A DNA stretch of 64,000 bases from Vibrio mimicus (GCF_019048845.1 NZ_CP077426.1:233501-297500); one strand, 5' to 3'; shown: positions 1-9,709, counted from the stretch's first letter. Made by a program: numbers and translations. The notes: generated by a model from the sequence alone, not told the origin.

Positions 1-543
1 GATGGTCGCTTCTGATACATTCAGTTCATAAGCGATCTGCTTGTTGAGCAGTCCATCCGAAAGCATTCCCAACACCTTATATTGCTGCGGCGTGAGTGCG
101 GCCACTTTTTCGGCTAAATCATTGCCGACAAAGCCATCAACCAGCAGATGTGCGGGAAAATAAGGCTCCCCATTGAGCACCTGATTGAGCGCGGCAATTA
201 GGCTGCGCATATCGCTCGATTTCGGAATGAAACCAAATGCCCCGTGGCTTTTGACTTGCGAAACGACACTGGGTTCTTCGCTGGCGGAGATTACCACGAT
301 CGGTAAATCGGGATATTCAGAACGCAGGTGAATCAAGCCTGACATGCCATTGGCACCGGGCATTTTCAGATCAAGCAGGAGCAGATCGGGCTCCGACTCT
401 TTATTGAGTAGATGCAACAAAGCATCGAGTGAATCTGCTTCCAGCAAATTGGCACCGCTGATCGCCATGTGCACCGATTGAAACAGCGCATTGCGAAACA
501 GGGGATGGTCATCAGCAATGATGATGGTGTAGGTCGAGTCCAT
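1..543 (-). CDS. crbR: NarL/FixJ-family response regulator (CrbR-like), 3' end outside window
   Basis: Reading the minus strand from the ATG at 543 gives 181 open codons that run off the window start. An N-terminal receiver domain carries the acidic pair in IIIADDHP (residues 8-15) and the phospho-acceptor Asp in LLLLDLKMPG (about residue 58). The LuxR-type helix-turn-helix begins near residue 150 with LTPQQYKVLGMLSDGLLNKQ. Such proteins bind DNA after phosphorylation by a partner kinase; no kinase gene is adjacent here. Its place beside dsbD matches the V. cholerae gene I recall as crbR, which controls acetyl-CoA synthetase expression with the distant kinase CrbS. The family assignment is secure; the specific name rests on remembered synteny. 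Confidence 0.8.
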   Translation of the reverse strand, partial: MDSTYTIIIADDHPLFRNALFQSVHMAISGANLLEADSLDALLHLLNKESEPDLLLLDLKMPGANGMSGLIHLRSEYPDLPIVVISASEEPSVVSQVKSHGAFGFIPKSSDMRSLIAALNQVLNGEPYFPAHLLVDGFVGNDLAEKVAALTPQQYKVLGMLSDGLLNKQIAYELNVSEATI

Positions 544-675
544 GACGTCACAACAGGTTTACCAAACAGTTATAGGAATTATTGTTCTGTTTAACGCAGT
601 GAACAATCTTTACCCGCTAAAAGTCTGAACTGTATCCCTTTTTAAATGCATGAGTTTGAATAAGTGATCTGAGCT

Positions 676-699
676 GCCCCACCATATAACGAGTGGGGC
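676..699. terminator. hairpin downstream of dsbD
   Basis: GCCCCAC (676-682) pairs perfectly with GTGGGGC (693-699) around a 10-nt loop, immediately after the dsbD stop codon. The uridine run is poor on both strands, so this may be a weak terminator or a 3'-end stabilising hairpin. Confidence 0.45.
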
Positions 700-705
700 T
701 TTAGC

Positions 706-2502
706 TTATAACCCCTGCTGAGCGAGATGATTAAGAAACGGCTGCTCTGCCATAAAGCCAGTGATACGGGCATTCGGCACGGGTTCGCCTTGTGCATTCC
801 AAAACTCAATCGTAGGTAAGCCGAGCACATTCAGCGCCTTGAGTAACTCAATATCCTGCGGCTGATTTTTAGTGACATCGGCTTGCAGCAGGACGAAACC
901 GCTGAGCTTGTTTTCCACTTGCTTGGCGTGAAAGGTGTATTTCTCAAACTCTTTACAGGCCACACACCAATCGGCATAGAAATCGAGCATCACAGGTTTA
1001 CCTTGCGCTTTGGCTTCTGCCAATGCGCTTTGCAGCTCGCCTAGATTAGCGATGCGAGTAAATTGGATCTGTTTGACCTGCTGAGCTGTTTGAGTCGGAG
1101 CAAACCAGTGATTGAGTGCAGGCTGTGCGGAAGCCAGTAGCCCTAAAATGGCGATAACTCCAATCAGGCTCTGTTTCCAACCCCCAAACGGCAGACTGTT
1201 TTTGACATGATACAGCCAGCCGAATGCTGCCAAGCCAAGCGCTGACCAAAGTACGGTCGACCAAAGTTCAGGCAGAATACGTTCTAATAGGAAGATGGGG
1301 GCGGCGAGCAACACAAAACCAAACAGGGTTTTCACGCGCTCCATCCAGTTGCCCGCCTTTGGCAGCAGCTTGTTACCAAACACGGCAACCAGGATTAGCG
1401 GAATGCCCATGCCCATTGCTAGCGCATAAAGTGCGACCGCTCCGGTAAGCAAATCGCCGCTTTGCGCCACATAAAGCAGTGCACCAGAAAGTGGCGCAGT
1501 GGTGCAAGGTGAGCAAACCAAGCCTGAAATCGCCCCCATGACAAACACACCGAGTAGGCTACCACCTTGCTGGGCATTACTCAGAGCGTTAAGTCGAGTC
1601 TGTAGGCTGCTGGGCAGTTGTAAGCTGTACAAGCCAAACATAGAAAGGGCGAGAGTGACGAATAGCACACTCAAGCCAATCAGCACATAAGGGTGTTGTA
1701 GCGCGGCTTGAAATTGCAATCCAGCCGAAGCAACCACTAACCCAAGCAAGGTGTAAGTGAGCGCCATGCCTTGTACATAAATCACACTGAGCAGTAGCGC
1801 GCGGCGTTGGGTGAGCTTGGCGCCACCAAGTACGATACTGGTTAAAATCGGGTACATCGGCAGCACGCAAGGGGTGAAAGCCAGACCAACGCCAAGCGCT
1901 AAAAACAGCAGTGGTGTCCACCAATTTTGTGCAAGTTTATCGGCGAGTGAATCTTGGGCTGAAGTGGGCGCGCTATCGCTCTGTGGCGGTATTGCTTGCG
2001 TTGATGTGCTGGTATTAGGCTCGATAACACGGTTTGATTCTGCGTTAAATGGCGTAATGTCGATCACCCGAGTTTCTGGCGGATAGCAGAATCCTGCTTT
2101 GGCGCAGCCTTGATACTGTACGATGACTTTGGCTCCGCTTTGATAAGCCACCAAAGGCAGCGGGACAGATAAAGGTGTTGTGTAGATCTTCACATCACCA
2201 AAAAACTCATCGCGGTAGGGTTCGCCTTCGGTCAGTGAATACTCACCGATCTCAACATTCTCTGCGCTAAGGCTGATCCTGTCTTGATAGAGGTAATACC
2301 CCTCTTTGACTTGCCAATCGATAAACAAGGTTGAACCTTGTTGGAACGCATTAAACGGGAAAGCTTCATCGACCGGAACAAAACGGTTTTGGTTGGAAGC
2401 AAAACTTGGTGTGCTAGTGTTGGCATTATTACCAAACAGCGCCCAAGCTGGTTGAGTAAGCAGGGCGAACAGCAGTGAAAAGCAGAGTAACAGTGTGCGC
2501 AT
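706..2502 (-). CDS. dsbD: thiol:disulfide interchange protein DsbD (DipZ)
   Basis: This inner-membrane protein carries electrons from cytoplasmic thioredoxin to periplasmic partners such as DsbC and cytochrome c maturation proteins. All three modules are visible in 598 residues. There is a signal peptide (about 1-21). The periplasmic alpha domain has cysteines at 133 and 139 (GCAKAGFC). The membrane core (about 195-470) has Cys212 in FTPCVLP and Cys330 in [14 protein letters not shown]. The C-terminal thioredoxin-like gamma domain has DWCVACK with Cys513 and Cys516. Length and cysteine pattern are standard. It is transcribed alone; dcuA upstream has its own terminator. Confidence 0.97.
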   Translation of the reverse strand: MRTLLLCFSLLFALLTQPAWALFGNNANTSTPSFASNQNRFVPVDEAFPFNAFQQGSTLFIDWQVKEGYYLYQDRISLSAENVEIGEYSLTEGEPYRDEFFGDVKIYTTPLSVPLPLVAYQSGAKVIVQYQGCAKAGFCYPPETRVIDITPFNAESNRVIEPNTSTSTQAIPPQSDSAPTSAQDSLADKLAQNWWTPLLFLALGVGLAFTPCVLPMYPILTSIVLGGAKLTQRRALLLSVIYVQGMALTYTLLGLVVASAGLQFQAALQHPYVLIGLSVLFVTLALSMFGLYSLQLPSSLQTRLNALSNAQQGGSLLGVFVMGAISGLVCSPCTTAPLSGALLYVAQSGDLLTGAVALYALAMGMGIPLILVAVFGNKLLPKAGNWMERVKTLFGFVLLAAPIFLLERILPELWSTVLWSALGLAAFGWLYHVKNSLPFGGWKQSLIGVIAILGLLASAQPALNHWFAPTQTAQQVKQIQFTRIANLGELQSALAEAKAQGKPVMLDFYADWCVACKEFEKYTFHAKQVENKLSGFVLLQADVTKNQPQDIELLKALNVLGLPTIEFWNAQGEPVPNARITGFMAEQPFLNHLAQQGL

Positions 2503-2581
2503 GGGTCAAATCGTAATCAATCATTTGGTTGTCATAGTAACCCAATCAGACCTTTGGATGCGCCAATAAGTTTCACAACAA

Positions 2582-2604
2582 TAAAAAAGGGAGCCGAAGC
2601 TCCC
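2582..2604 (-). terminator. Rho-independent terminator of dcuA
   Basis: On the minus strand a GGGAGC/GCTCCC stem with a TTCG tetraloop is followed directly by a run of six T. This is a textbook terminator just after the dcuA stop codon. Confidence 0.92.
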
Positions 2605-2623
2605 GTGATTTTGCACTTTATTC

Positions 2624-3931
2624 TTAGATAAACAGGCTACCAAACATGAAGCCAAACGCCACAGCACTGGCAATCGTCACCACGCCAGGAATGAAGAATG
2701 GGTGGTTAAAAACGTATTTACCAATACGCGTTGACCCTGTGTCATCCATTTCTACCGCTGCCAACAAGGTTGGGTAAGTTGGCAGTACGAACAGTGCACT
2801 CACCGCAGCAAAGGAGGCGACTGCCGTTAGTGGCGCTACACCAATCGCAAGAGCCGCAGGCATCAGCGCTACCGTGGTTGCACCTTGTGAGTAAAGCAAC
2901 ATAGAAGCAAAGAACAGCACGAGCGCCAGCATCCATGGGTAGTCAGCCAGTAGAGTACCAGCAACTTCTTTAATGCCATCCACGTGCGCGTTAACGAATG
3001 TTGAACCTAACCAAGCCACACCCAGTACACAGACACACGCGGTCATACCTGAACGGAAAGTCGAAGCGGCAGGAATTTTCGCTGCATCAATTTTGGTCAG
3101 CAGTACAATACCGGCTGCCGCCGCTAGCATGAATGTCATAATGGCTTCGTTGCGGCCCAGTGCTGGGTTTTCAATCAAACCTACAGAGTTTGAAATCGCC
3201 GCGGCGTAGCACACCACCAGAATGATCGCAGTGAGGAATACGTAAGTCGCGGTTTTCGCAGTAGGCAGAATTTCACGCTTTTGCGTGCCCGCCAGTTTGA
3301 TCAAACCTTGTTCCAGGCGTTCTTGATAAATCGGATCGTCTTTTAGTTCGCTACCCATGTAGTTAGAAACAAACGCGCCAACCATACAAGCGGCAAAGGT
3401 GGTTGGGATACAGATCGCCAGTAGCGTCAAGTAATCCACGCCAAATGGCACCAACATTGCGGCGAAAGCAACGACTGCCGCAGAAATGGGGGATGCAGTG
3501 ATCGCAATTTGTGAAGCCACAACAGCAATCGACAGTGGACGTGAAGGACGAACACCTTGGCCTTTCGCTACTTCGGCAATCACAGGCAACGTTGAAAATG
3601 CCGTGTGACCTGTACCCGCCATCAGCGTCATCAGGAAAGTGACAATAGGGGCATAGAAGGTGATTCTTTCCGGATGTTTACGTAGGAAGTTTTCTGCCAG
3701 TTGTACCAGCCAGTCCATACCACCTGCTACCTGCATTGCGGCGATTGCGGTGATCACCGACATGATGATCAAAATAACATCGACAGGAATAAAGGCTTGT
3801 TTGGTTGGAACACCAAGGATGAGTGACAAGGCGATCACACCGGCACCACCGGCAAAACCAATGCCGATACCGCCAATCCGTGCGCCCAGGAAGATGAAGA
3901 GAAGAACAACAGCCAGTTCGACCCAAATCAT
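2624..3931 (-). CDS. dcuA: anaerobic C4-dicarboxylate transporter DcuA
   Basis: This 435-residue polytopic membrane protein matches the Dcu family, which exchanges fumarate, malate or aspartate for succinate. Hydrophobic segments run along the whole length, beginning MIWVELAVVLLFIFLGARIG. A hydrophilic cytoplasmic stretch lies around residues 190-220. The ATG at 3931 is preceded by a GAGG ribosome-binding site. It follows aspA on the same strand, the order also found in E. coli. The likely shared job is aspartate uptake, conversion to fumarate, and export of the succinate made by the fumarate reductase encoded at 38.6-42 kb. Confidence 0.95.
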   Translation of the reverse strand: MIWVELAVVLLFIFLGARIGGIGIGFAGGAGVIALSLILGVPTKQAFIPVDVILIIMSVITAIAAMQVAGGMDWLVQLAENFLRKHPERITFYAPIVTFLMTLMAGTGHTAFSTLPVIAEVAKGQGVRPSRPLSIAVVASQIAITASPISAAVVAFAAMLVPFGVDYLTLLAICIPTTFAACMVGAFVSNYMGSELKDDPIYQERLEQGLIKLAGTQKREILPTAKTATYVFLTAIILVVCYAAAISNSVGLIENPALGRNEAIMTFMLAAAAGIVLLTKIDAAKIPAASTFRSGMTACVCVLGVAWLGSTFVNAHVDGIKEVAGTLLADYPWMLALVLFFASMLLYSQGATTVALMPAALAIGVAPLTAVASFAAVSALFVLPTYPTLLAAVEMDDTGSTRIGKYVFNHPFFIPGVVTIASAVAFGFMFGSLFI

Positions 3932-4085
3932 AATGATTACCTCATGTTAAAGATGAAAAAATTATCTCAACACTCATATCCTCTGTTCACTTGTCGTAGC
4001 AGCCTTTTGGCTGTAACTCCAACGAGTTCGAGAATAACGGCAAGCGTTCAAATAATGTTTTCATCCTCTAAGTGGAGTGCTATGA

Positions 4086-4109
4086 GAAAAGCCCCCAACA
4101 AAGGGGGCT
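4086..4109 (-). terminator. intercistronic terminator aspA/dcuA
   Basis: On the minus strand AGCCCCC and GGGGGCT pair around a 6-nt loop and are followed by TTTC. It sits just past the aspA stop, so dcuA is expressed either by read-through or from its own promoter in 3932-4085. Confidence 0.88.
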
Positions 4110-4121
4110 TCTACAGAGCAA

Positions 4122-5573
4122 TTACTCGTAACGTTTCGCTTTGTACTGAGGATGCATCAGGTTCTCAACAGAGAAGATGTCATCAAGCTGCTCTTCAGTG
4201 AGCAAGCCGCGCTCAAGTACCACCTCGCGTACGCTCTTACCCGTTTCGGCACAAATCTTACCGACAATGTCACCCTCATGGTGGCCAATGTATGGATTCA
4301 GGTAAGTCACAATACCGATAGAGTTGAAGACGAAGTTTTCACAAATTTCTTTATTGACTGTGATGCCATCAATGCACTTGTCACGTAGGTTCACACACGC
4401 GTTAGTCAGCAGAGAGATAGACTCAAACATCGCTTGAGCAATCACTGGCTCCATGACGTTCAACTGCAGTTGACCTGCTTCTGCGGCGAACGTGATGGTG
4501 CTGTCGTTGCCGAATACTTTAAAGCAAACTTGGTTTACCACTTCTGGGATCACTGGGTTTACTTTTGCAGGCATGATAGAAGAGCCCGCTTGCAGCTCAG
4601 GCAAGTTGATTTCGTTCAGACCTGCGCGAGGACCAGAAGAGAGCAGACGTAGATCGTTACAGATCTTAGACATCTTCATTGCTAGACGCTTCAGTGCGCC
4701 GTGCGTCATCACGTAAGCACCACAGTCAGAAGTCGCTTCAATCAGATCTTCGGCTGGTACTGTTTCTAGGCCAGTTACTTGCGCCAGATATTTTACCGCG
4801 AGCTCTTGGTAACCTGGAGCCGCGTTCAGGCCAGTGCCGATCGCGGTCGCGCCTAAGTTCACTTCCAGAAGCAGTTTTGAAGTGTATTGCAGAGCGCGGA
4901 TCTCTTCATTCAGAGTCACAGCCCATGCGTGGAATTCTTGACCAACGGTCATAGGTACTGCGTCTTGTAGCTGAGTACGGCCCATTTTCAGGATATTTTT
5001 GTACTCAATCGCTTTCAGTTCGAATGCACCTTTCAAATATTCAACGGCATCAATGACTTTCTGGATGCTGTTGTAAACCGCAATACGGAAACCGGTTGGG
5101 TATGCGCAGTTGGTTGATTGGCTCTTGTTCACGTGGTCATTCGGGTTGATAAACTCGTATTGACCTTTTTGTTTGCCCATCAGCTCCAGAGCCACGTTCG
5201 CAATCACTTCGTTGGTGTTCATGTTCACAGAAGTGCCTGCGCCGCCTTGGAATACATCTGACGGGAATTGATCCATGCACTTACCTGTTTCAAGGATCAC
5301 ATCACACGCTTGTAGGATGTAGTTCGCGACATCTTTAGGAATAACGCCCAGCTCTTTATTGGCTAGCGTTGCCGCTTTTTTAGTCATGATCATGCCGCGT
5401 ACAAATTCAGGTACGTCAGAGATCGTAACATTAGAGATGTTGAAGTTTTCCACAGCGCGGAGAGTATGGATGCCGTAGTAAGCATCCGCAGGAACGTGAC
5501 GTTGACCTAACAGATCTTCTTCAATGCGGGTAGCCGGAGTCGCTGTCTTAGGAGCTTCAGATAGGGTAGCCAT
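4122..5573 (-). CDS. aspA: aspartate ammonia-lyase (aspartase)
   Basis: The enzyme deaminates L-aspartate to fumarate and ammonia. The 483-residue protein is of full family length. It carries the fumarase/aspartase signature [15 protein letters not shown] at about residues 325-339, whose serine lies on the catalytic loop, and the substrate-binding region [14 protein letters not shown] (about 150-163). The ATG at 5573 has AAGGA seven bases upstream. With dcuA downstream it feeds fumarate respiration. The N-terminal extension before the conserved core ([23 protein letters not shown]) is slightly longer than in E. coli. Confidence 0.97.
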   Translation of the reverse strand: MATLSEAPKTATPATRIEEDLLGQRHVPADAYYGIHTLRAVENFNISNVTISDVPEFVRGMIMTKKAATLANKELGVIPKDVANYILQACDVILETGKCMDQFPSDVFQGGAGTSVNMNTNEVIANVALELMGKQKGQYEFINPNDHVNKSQSTNCAYPTGFRIAVYNSIQKVIDAVEYLKGAFELKAIEYKNILKMGRTQLQDAVPMTVGQEFHAWAVTLNEEIRALQYTSKLLLEVNLGATAIGTGLNAAPGYQELAVKYLAQVTGLETVPAEDLIEATSDCGAYVMTHGALKRLAMKMSKICNDLRLLSSGPRAGLNEINLPELQAGSSIMPAKVNPVIPEVVNQVCFKVFGNDSTITFAAEAGQLQLNVMEPVIAQAMFESISLLTNACVNLRDKCIDGITVNKEICENFVFNSIGIVTYLNPYIGHHEGDIVGKICAETGKSVREVVLERGLLTEEQLDDIFSVENLMHPQYKAKRYE

Positions 5574-5890
5574 AGGGGATCCTTAGATAATTATTCTGGT
5601 AAAAAACTAAATTAATAGCCATTTCTGTAATATAAGAATCCATTCGTCAGAGTTTTTGGCTGGAAATCCGTCCTGACTTGCGAGGCACATAATACTGTAA
5701 CTGCATATTAAAAATAGTAACTGGATCACTATTTTGGCTTTTATCGAGTCATACTTTTGCAAAGTATGAACAGAGTATGTATAGGCGGTGATTTTTCTCA
5801 TCAGGATGTGAAAACACACACTTTTTTACACCCTCTGATTTGGTTGTGTGATGAGCAAGGCATACACTGAGCCCAAACCAAGGAGGCATT
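5574..5890. promoter_or_regulatory. aspA/fxsA divergent intergenic region with a palindrome
   Basis: This 317-base AT-rich gap separates two divergent genes and must hold both promoters. The clearest element is CATACTTT (5750-5757) and AAAGTATG (5761-5768), perfect 8-bp arms around TGC, which looks like an operator. No convincing FNR site was seen. The only possible CRP sequence (TGTGATGAGCAAG near 5844) has just one good half. The open frame of 70 codons on the minus strand at 5607-5819 has no ribosome-binding site or recognisable product. Confidence 0.5.
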
Positions 5891-6376
5891 GTGTTCCCGA
5901 TATTATTGTTTTTATTTATTGCAGTCCCTGTGATTGAAATTGCGCTGTTTATTCAGGTTGGAGGTGTGCTCGGCTTGTGGCCAACCATCGCTTTAGTGTT
6001 GCTGACGGCTGTGGTTGGGGCATCATTGGTGCGTAGTCAAGGTTTGCAGACGTTACTGACCGTGCAGCAGCGATTGGCGCAAGGCCAACTGCCAACACAG
6101 CATATTTTAGAAGGGGTGATGCTTGCGGTGGCGGGCGTGCTGTTGCTGACTCCCGGTTTTTTAACTGACATGATGGGGATGCTGATCTTGCTGCCTGCGC
6201 CAAGGGCTTGGCTAGCCAAGTATTTTATGAGCCGTGTGGTCGTACGCAATATTCATACGGGTGGACAAGGTTTTGAACAACCTAACCCCTTTACCGATCG
6301 CTCAAACTCTAACGGAACGACCTATGAAGGCGAGTTTGAACGCAAAGATGATCACGATCAGCACCGTTTGAAGTAA
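5891..6376 (+). CDS. fxsA: FxsA family membrane protein
   Basis: The start is GTG, set by a strong AGGAGG at 5881-5886. The 161-residue product has two N-terminal membrane helices (about 3-20 and 26-45), the family core VVGASLVRSQG (about 51-61), and a third hydrophobic stretch near 75-105. The tail is hydrophilic and charged. FxsA in E. coli is an inner-membrane protein whose overproduction relieves F-plasmid exclusion of phage T7; its normal role is unknown. The gene is single and convergent with trmL. Confidence 0.92.
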   Translation: MFPILLFLFIAVPVIEIALFIQVGGVLGLWPTIALVLLTAVVGASLVRSQGLQTLLTVQQRLAQGQLPTQHILEGVMLAVAGVLLLTPGFLTDMMGMLILLPAPRAWLAKYFMSRVVVRNIHTGGQGFEQPNPFTDRSNSNGTTYEGEFERKDDHDQHRLK

Positions 6377-6392
6377 ATCATCGAGTTAAAGA

Positions 6393-6414
6393 ATGGCGCA
6401 CTAGATTGCGCCAT
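6393..6414. terminator. hairpin between fxsA and trmL
   Basis: ATGGCGCA (6393-6400) pairs with TGCGCCAT (6407-6414). It overlaps the trmL stop codon and is followed on the minus strand by TTCTTTAA, so it could end both convergent transcripts, weakly. Confidence 0.55.
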
Positions 6415-6877
6415 CAAACCCCATTTGACGCCACGCCTCAAAGGCAATGATCGCTACCGCATTGGAAAGGTTGAGGCTACGCGCTTCCGGCATCATCGGG
6501 ATGCGAATACGTTGTTCGGCAGGCAAGCTGGCAATCAACTCGGCCGGTAAACCGCGAGTCTCAGGACCAAACATCAGTACATCGCCTTGCTGAAATTTCG
6601 CATCCACATGGTGTTGCGTGGTTTTGGTGGTGCAAGCAAACAGGCGGAAAGTCTCACGCTCACGCTGTAAATACTCGATAAATGCAGCGTAATCCTTATG
6701 GCGAGTCACGCGGGCTAAATCATGGTAATCCAAACCTGCGCGGCGCACTTTTTTCTCTTCTAGATCAAAACCGAGTGGCTCGATCAGATGCAAGTTCGCG
6801 CCACAGTTGGCACATAAGCGAATAATGTTACCCGTGTTGGGGGCGATTTCAGGTTCGTAGAGAGCGATATCAAACAT
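6401..6877 (-). CDS. trmL: tRNA (cytidine(34)-2'-O)-methyltransferase TrmL
   Basis: This SPOUT-fold enzyme transfers a methyl group from S-adenosylmethionine to the 2'-OH of the wobble base in tRNA-Leu. The 158-residue protein begins [20 protein letters not shown], typical of the YibK/TrmL group. It keeps the knot motifs [11 protein letters not shown] (about 100-110) and [15 protein letters not shown] (about 128-142). There is no extra RNA-binding domain, as expected for the minimal TrmL type. In E. coli the gene follows cysE; here it lies about 40 kb from cysE, so that linkage has been broken. Confidence 0.94.
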   Translation of the reverse strand: MFDIALYEPEIAPNTGNIIRLCANCGANLHLIEPLGFDLEEKKVRRAGLDYHDLARVTRHKDYAAFIEYLQRERETFRLFACTTKTTQHHVDAKFQQGDVLMFGPETRGLPAELIASLPAEQRIRIPMMPEARSLNLSNAVAIIAFEAWRQMGFDGAI

Positions 6878-6896
6878 AACAGGCGGTCAATAAAAT

Positions 6897-6923
6897 AAAG
6901 AAGGGGCGAGTATAGCCCCTTCT
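6897..6923 (-). terminator. terminator of cpxRA
   Basis: AGAAGGGGC and GCCCCTTCT form a 9-bp stem with a 7-nt loop. On the minus strand it is followed by TTATTTT, and it lies between the cpxA stop and the trmL start. Confidence 0.85.
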
Positions 6924-6945
6924 GTTTGATGTTGCAGCGATGTTG

Positions 6946-8337
6946 TTAATCTGCTTGTAAGGGTAACGTGAAGCTAACCTGTAAACCGCCCAATGCACTG
7001 CGTGTAGCGCTGATACTGCCGCTGTGCTGGCGAATTGCACTTTCAGTGATGGCGAGCCCTAGCCCTGTACCGCCACTGTGCCGATCGCGTGCAGTGGAAA
7101 CCCGATAAAATGGGCGGAAAATATCGGCTAACTGCTCTTCGGGTACACCTTCGCCATCATCATCAACGCTGACTCTGAGCTGGTGATCTTGAATCGAAAA
7201 CGCGACATGGATTTTCTGTTGGCCATACTGAATCGCGTTACGCACCACGTTTTCTAGCGCACTCATTAAGAGTTTCGGTGTGCCATTGATGTTGCGATCA
7301 GGGATCTCCTCGAAAGTCAGTGTTTTATCCATCTGCTCCGCTTCAAACTCGGCATCTTTAAGCAGTTCTTCCCATAGGCTGCTGAGTGGTTGTATTTCAC
7401 GCCTTAAGTGACTGTTGGTTTGCATGCGTGATAGCGCGAGTAAGTCGCCAATCATCTGCTCTAAACGCTGCGCTTCGGTATCAATTCGCTCTAATTCGCT
7501 GCTGCTACCTTGCTTGCGCATGGCTAATGCGTTGGCCATACGTAGGCGAGTTAAGGGGGATCGTAGCTCATGGGAGATATCAGAGAGCAGTCGCTGTTGC
7601 CCTGAAACCATCTGATTGACCGCATCCACCATCTGGTTGAAGCTGCGTCCGGCTTGTTGAAATTCGGTTGTGCCACGTTCCAGTTTGGGATCATGCACAA
7701 ACTCACCACGTGCGACACGTTGTGCGGCTTGGGCGAGGTTTTGTGCCGGTTTACTCAATGCCCAAGCTAGCCACAGTAAGAGTGGGGTGCTGACTAACAT
7801 GATCGCTAGCAGCAGTTGGAATGGCTTATCAAATAGACGTAACAAGAAAGGAGGCGGTTCATCCCAACGCATTCCGGCATAAAGCAGGAGTTCTTGCTTT
7901 GCCAAGGTAATTGGCATTGGGCCAACCAACATATAGCGCCCATATAGCCGCTGCTGAGGTTTTTCGACCGATTCAATGCTGGAAGAAAAATTTTGCAGTG
8001 CTTTAAGGCGAAAGTCAGTATGTTTGGATGTGGTCAGTACATTGCCTTCTAAATCAGTAATAAAGAAGCGCGGTCGACCATCATGTTCACGCTGTGGTCT
8101 ACTGCGCCCTTCAAGCTGAAACAGAATTTTCCCCAGATTGGTTTCTGCTTTGTATTCCAACTCCAAGCGCGTTTTGTTATCCAATAAGCGCTGGTAGGCT
8201 TCCGGAGAAAGGTCACGAGGTTTACGTGGGTCAAGATGAGGTAAAGCCAGCACCGCAAACAGCACCAACAGCATGGTAAACCAGAAAATGGCAAAGATTC
8301 GGCCATATAGGTTATTTAGCTTGGGCAGGCGCATCAT
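6946..8337 (-). CDS. cpxA: envelope-stress sensor histidine kinase CpxA
   Basis: CpxA senses envelope damage and phosphorylates CpxR. The 463-residue protein has two membrane helices (about 12-33 and 173-193) flanking a periplasmic sensor region, then a HAMP linker. The phospho-acceptor box is SDISHELRSPLTRL with His256. ATP-binding N, G1 and G2 boxes follow (NVVRNAIQYG; DDDGEGVPEE; GGTGLGLAI). Its start overlaps the cpxR stop by four bases. Two ATG codons stand in tandem; AGGAGG lies so close that the second (8334) is the likelier start, which would shorten the protein by one residue. Confidence 0.96.
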   Translation of the reverse strand: MMRLPKLNNLYGRIFAIFWFTMLLVLFAVLALPHLDPRKPRDLSPEAYQRLLDNKTRLELEYKAETNLGKILFQLEGRSRPQREHDGRPRFFITDLEGNVLTTSKHTDFRLKALQNFSSSIESVEKPQQRLYGRYMLVGPMPITLAKQELLLYAGMRWDEPPPFLLRLFDKPFQLLLAIMLVSTPLLLWLAWALSKPAQNLAQAAQRVARGEFVHDPKLERGTTEFQQAGRSFNQMVDAVNQMVSGQQRLLSDISHELRSPLTRLRMANALAMRKQGSSSELERIDTEAQRLEQMIGDLLALSRMQTNSHLRREIQPLSSLWEELLKDAEFEAEQMDKTLTFEEIPDRNINGTPKLLMSALENVVRNAIQYGQQKIHVAFSIQDHQLRVSVDDDGEGVPEEQLADIFRPFYRVSTARDRHSGGTGLGLAITESAIRQHSGSISATRSALGGLQVSFTLPLQAD

Positions 8338-9023
8338 TCCTCCTGAACCATCAAATAACCGCGACCACGTAAGGTTTTGATCCGCGCTTTACCATCCAGT
8401 CGTTCTGGCAGTTTTTTGCGCAGATTGGAGACATGCATATCAATCGCGCGATCAAACGCGGCGAGGCGTTTGCCGAGCACTTCCACACTGAGCATTTCTT
8501 TGGTGAGCGTTTCACCTGGTGACTGTACAAAGTGGGTCAGTAGTGCAAACTCGGTGGTGGTGAGATCGAGCAATTGCCCCTGACAGTAGGCTTCCTGCTT
8601 GCCGGGATAGACTTGGATATCCTGACACTCAATCACATCGCTCGTTTTTGGGGTTAGTGCATTTTGGGTACGGCGTAAAATGGCGCGAATTCGCGCTAAG
8701 AGCTCCCGATCGCTAAAGGGTTTAGGCAGGTAATCGTCCGCACCAAGTTCAAGGCCGATCACGCGATCAATCTCTTCACCTTTAGCGGTCAGCATTAAAA
8801 CCGGAGTGGCCCATTTTTCACGCAGTCGCTTCAAAGTCTCCATGCCATTCAATTTGGGCATCATCACATCCAGCAAAATCAGATCTATCTGATCGGTTAC
8901 GGCGGCCAATCCGGCCTCGCCATCATTGGCTTCAGAAATTTCAAAGCCTTCGTACTGTAGGACTTCCGTTAATAAACCAGTCAGTTCGGTGTCATCATCG
9001 ATCAGAAGGATATGCGCCATCAT
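8334..9023 (-). CDS. cpxR: envelope-stress response regulator CpxR
   Basis: This OmpR-type regulator has 229 residues. The receiver domain shows the acidic pocket in LLIDDD (6-11), phospho-acceptor Asp52 in LLDVMMPKLNG, and the conserved lysine in MLTAKGEE. The C-terminal winged helix spans about 135-229 (MHVSNLRKKL, KTLRGRGYLM). It is translationally coupled to cpxA. A consensus CpxR box lies in its own upstream region, shared with the divergent cpxP, so autoregulation is expected. Confidence 0.97.
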   Translation of the reverse strand: MMAHILLIDDDTELTGLLTEVLQYEGFEISEANDGEAGLAAVTDQIDLILLDVMMPKLNGMETLKRLREKWATPVLMLTAKGEEIDRVIGLELGADDYLPKPFSDRELLARIRAILRRTQNALTPKTSDVIECQDIQVYPGKQEAYCQGQLLDLTTTEFALLTHFVQSPGETLTKEMLSVEVLGKRLAAFDRAIDMHVSNLRKKLPERLDGKARIKTLRGRGYLMVQEE

Positions 9024-9094
9024 CGTCTCACTTATTACTTCATTACCTTCAGTTTACCGTGAAAAAAGTACCATCGTCAGTGAGGTATCCGCTC

Positions 9095-9109
9095 TTTACG
9101 ATTCTTTAC
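9095..9109 (-). promoter_or_regulatory. CpxR box between cpxR and cpxP
   Basis: On the minus strand the site reads GTAAA-GAATC-GTAAA, an exact match to the known CpxR consensus GTAAA-N5-GTAAA. It lies 72 bases upstream of cpxR and 94 bases upstream of cpxP, so it can serve both divergent promoters. Confidence 0.85.
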
Positions 9110-9202
9110 GCTCTCTATACGTCACTTGACCTTGCAAGTCGTAATCTATGTTCAAGCGCTGCAGAACAGCTCAATCAATAACGAAATGTAGAGGAACGAA
9201 TA

Positions 9203-9709
9203 ATGAAACTTGCCAAAAAAATGATTTTAGCTGCCACCATGTTGCCATTGGCTTTGGGTACCACCGCCGCCTTTGCTTTTGGCGGTCACGGTTGGGATAA
9301 GGACGGAGATGGCTCTTGTGGGGGTAAAGGTGAGCGCGGGATCTGGAAACAGCTTGATTTAACCGCAGAGCAGCAAGCTCAACTCAAGGATATGCGTGAG
9401 GCGAACCGTGAAGAGATGCGCGCCAATCGTGGGCAAAACCGTGATGCAATGAAAGCCTTACATGCTCAAGAGCGATCGCTAGTGTTGGCAGCGGATTTTG
9501 ATCAAGTAGCAGCAGAAAATCTAGCCAAGCAGATGGTGGATCAACAAGTGACTCACCGCGTAAAAATGATGGAAAAACGCCATCAAATGATGAGCATTTT
9601 AACTGCAGAGCAGAAAACTAAGTTGCAGAGTTTGCAACAAGCACAAATGGATCAATGCATGATGGACGGTGAACACGGCAAAGGTAAAGGCCACGCTCGT
9701 TCACAATAA
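9203..9709 (+). CDS. cpxP: CpxP/Spy-family periplasmic protein
   Basis: The 168-residue precursor has a signal peptide ending AAFA (about residue 25). It carries two LTxxQ motifs, LTAEQ at 53-57 and 133-137, the hallmark of the CpxP/Spy family of periplasmic chaperones and CpxA inhibitors. GAGGAAC precedes the ATG. Between signal and first helix is an Asp/Gly-rich stretch, DKDGDGSCGG (32-41), and the C-terminus is Gly/His/Lys rich with cysteines at 38 and 152. Divergence from cpxRA and the CpxR box support the assignment. The cysteines and the acidic loop resemble metal-binding relatives such as ZraP, but that function is not shown. Confidence 0.88.
   Translation: MKLAKKMILAATMLPLALGTTAAFAFGGHGWDKDGDGSCGGKGERGIWKQLDLTAEQQAQLKDMREANREEMRANRGQNRDAMKALHAQERSLVLAADFDQVAAENLAKQMVDQQVTHRVKMMEKRHQMMSILTAEQKTKLQSLQQAQMDQCMMDGEHGKGKGHARSQ

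Noticed and set aside
5607..5819. 70-codon open frame on the minus strand upstream of aspA
   Set aside because: It has no ribosome-binding site and contains the palindrome; more likely promoter and leader DNA.
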